Source: Hyphomicrobiales bacterium (GTDB lineage Bacteria > Pseudomonadota > Alphaproteobacteria > Rhizobiales > Rhizobiaceae). Taken from it: a stretch of 57,243 nucleotides of DNA. Under the pieces are notes generated by a model. It did not search any database. It saw nothing but the letters and a program-made list of their open reading frames with translations, and was not told where the DNA came from. The position numbers and the translations under genes were made by a program. The first letter of the stretch is position 1. The number at the start of each line of letters is the position of its first letter. The stretch lies in the NCBI GenBank assembly GCA_900471605.1, contig UCEY01000008.1, forward strand, positions 1-57,243, in the 5' to 3' direction. This document shows positions 56,616-57,243 of this stretch, piece by piece.

Positions 56616-57242
56616 CTAACTCCGACATTCGAAATTCGCAGCGTCGTTGATGTCTCCGGCGCCTTTGTAATGTGCATGGGCCGGATAAGGGCAAAGCGGC
56701 CTTGTCCGGTTCGGGAGGGCTTTGCCGGAGGCTTCGATGCTTTGCGGCTGGCGTCCCTTTTCCACCCAGTTTACAAGCTGGGTCAGCATGTCGAACTGGT
56801 CGAGAGCGGCCGGGCCGCCGCGGCAATGCCCCATGCCGGGCACGAGATAGAGCTTTGCCCAGTCTTTTGTCTGTAAGCTGGTCTTCGTGGTCCTGCTCAT
56901 GCGGTTGAAGAAATCGACCGTATCGTTGGACGAGAACCACGGATCGCTCACGCCGTGGAAGAAGATAATCTTGCTGCCGCGGGCGGCGAATGAGCTGAGA
57001 TCGGTCCACTGGTCGGAGTTGATCAGCCGCTGCTGGGGATCGTCGATATCGGCCTTTTCGATGGCATCGTCCACATCGAAGCTCGTGGCATTGTTCTTGA
57101 ACTGGCGATTGCGCTTGTCGTCGAACCGCATAAGGCCGGGAATCGCGTCCGTCGTACTCATGACGCCGGTGTCATAGGGGAAGGCGACGTAGGCCGGCCG
57201 GCCCGATGCGTCCAGCGTCGGGGAAAAGGTTTCCGCGACCAC
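56616..57242 (-). CDS. Tannase/feruloyl esterase family, C-terminal part, runs off window
   Basis: The 208 residues visible include GSKIIFFHGVSDPWFSSNDTVDFFNRM and LYLVPGMGHCRGGPAALDQF, which supply the catalytic Asp and His of the tannase/feruloyl-esterase alpha/beta hydrolase fold, with YPAHAHYKGAGD near the end. The nucleophile Ser and N-terminus lie beyond 57243. Such enzymes release phenolic acids from plant esters, which in this setting could yield vir-inducing phenolics, though that is inference. Confidence 0.85.
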   Translation of the reverse strand: MVAETFSPTLDASGRPAYVAFPYDTGVMSTTDAIPGLMRFDDKRNRQFKNNATSFDVDDAIEKADIDDPQQRLINSDQWTDLSSFAARGSKIIFFHGVSDPWFSSNDTVDFFNRMSRTTKTSLQTKDWAKLYLVPGMGHCRGGPAALDQFDMLTQLVNWVEKGRQPQSIEASGKALPNRTRPLCPYPAHAHYKGAGDINDAANFECRS

Positions 57243-57243
57243 T

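Noticed and set aside
1..57243. tRNA or rRNA genes and CRISPR arrays
   Set aside because: I saw no cloverleaf-like sequences, rRNA-like stretches or regularly spaced repeats.

Overview
The window looks like part of a tumour- or root-inducing type plasmid of the Agrobacterium/Rhizobium group. It contains a complete T-DNA bounded by two 25-bp border repeats (170-194 and 8876-8900). Beside it lie an opine-type uptake and degradation operon, a RepC gene with its antisense RNA, and two F-box (VirF-like) effector candidates. One effector and two other genes carry VirG-type (vir box) promoters, and there are many decayed insertion sequences.

T-DNA (about 190-8897). Both borders read on the minus strand, so 170-194 is the right border and 8876-8900 the left border. 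Overdrive-like 20-bp-period repeats sit just outside the right border. Inside are five genes with plant-type signals of varying strength: a 105-aa gene (minus), a 583-aa gene, an opine dehydrogenase, a 199-aa acidic protein (minus) and an agrocinopine-synthase-like gene (acs). I see no iaaM, iaaH or ipt. Three features stand out. (1) Telomere-like repeats lie immediately inside both borders, oriented as at the two ends of a linear chromosome. (2) acs appears to need removal of a 57-nt plant-style intron placed two codons after its only suitable ATG. (3) A decayed second copy of the acs N-terminus survives at 5380-5460.

9-18 kb. After a decayed IS3-family element come a ROK repressor (minus) and a divergent operon: a UgpBAEC-type ABC importer, a glycerophosphodiester phosphodiesterase and an inositol-monophosphatase-family phosphatase. 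These are the activities expected for taking up and dismantling a sugar-phosphodiester opine of the kind acs should make, so synthesis and catabolism lie side by side.

18-33 kb. RepC with a ctRNA but no RepA/RepB in view, then an HxlR regulator and two tandem LysR regulators. A redox-signalling cluster follows: a TerB-like/flavin reductase/ferredoxin fusion, a very large NapH/NosR-like iron-sulfur membrane protein with helical-repeat, FHA-like and cNMP-binding-like parts, a di-haem cytochrome c peroxidase, a sensor kinase and a double-receiver regulator. I do not recognise this cluster as a described system.

33-57 kb. An accessory, IS-riddled region holds a quinone oxidoreductase/Xre pair, a small outer-membrane barrel with vir boxes, an F-box-like 401-aa protein, kup, a LysR/SDR pair, an unknown 179-aa gene with a vir-box-like site, a VirF-like F-box effector with a vir box, remnants of IS630, IS481, IS110, IS3 and integrase-type elements, and a tannase/feruloyl-esterase fragment running off the end.
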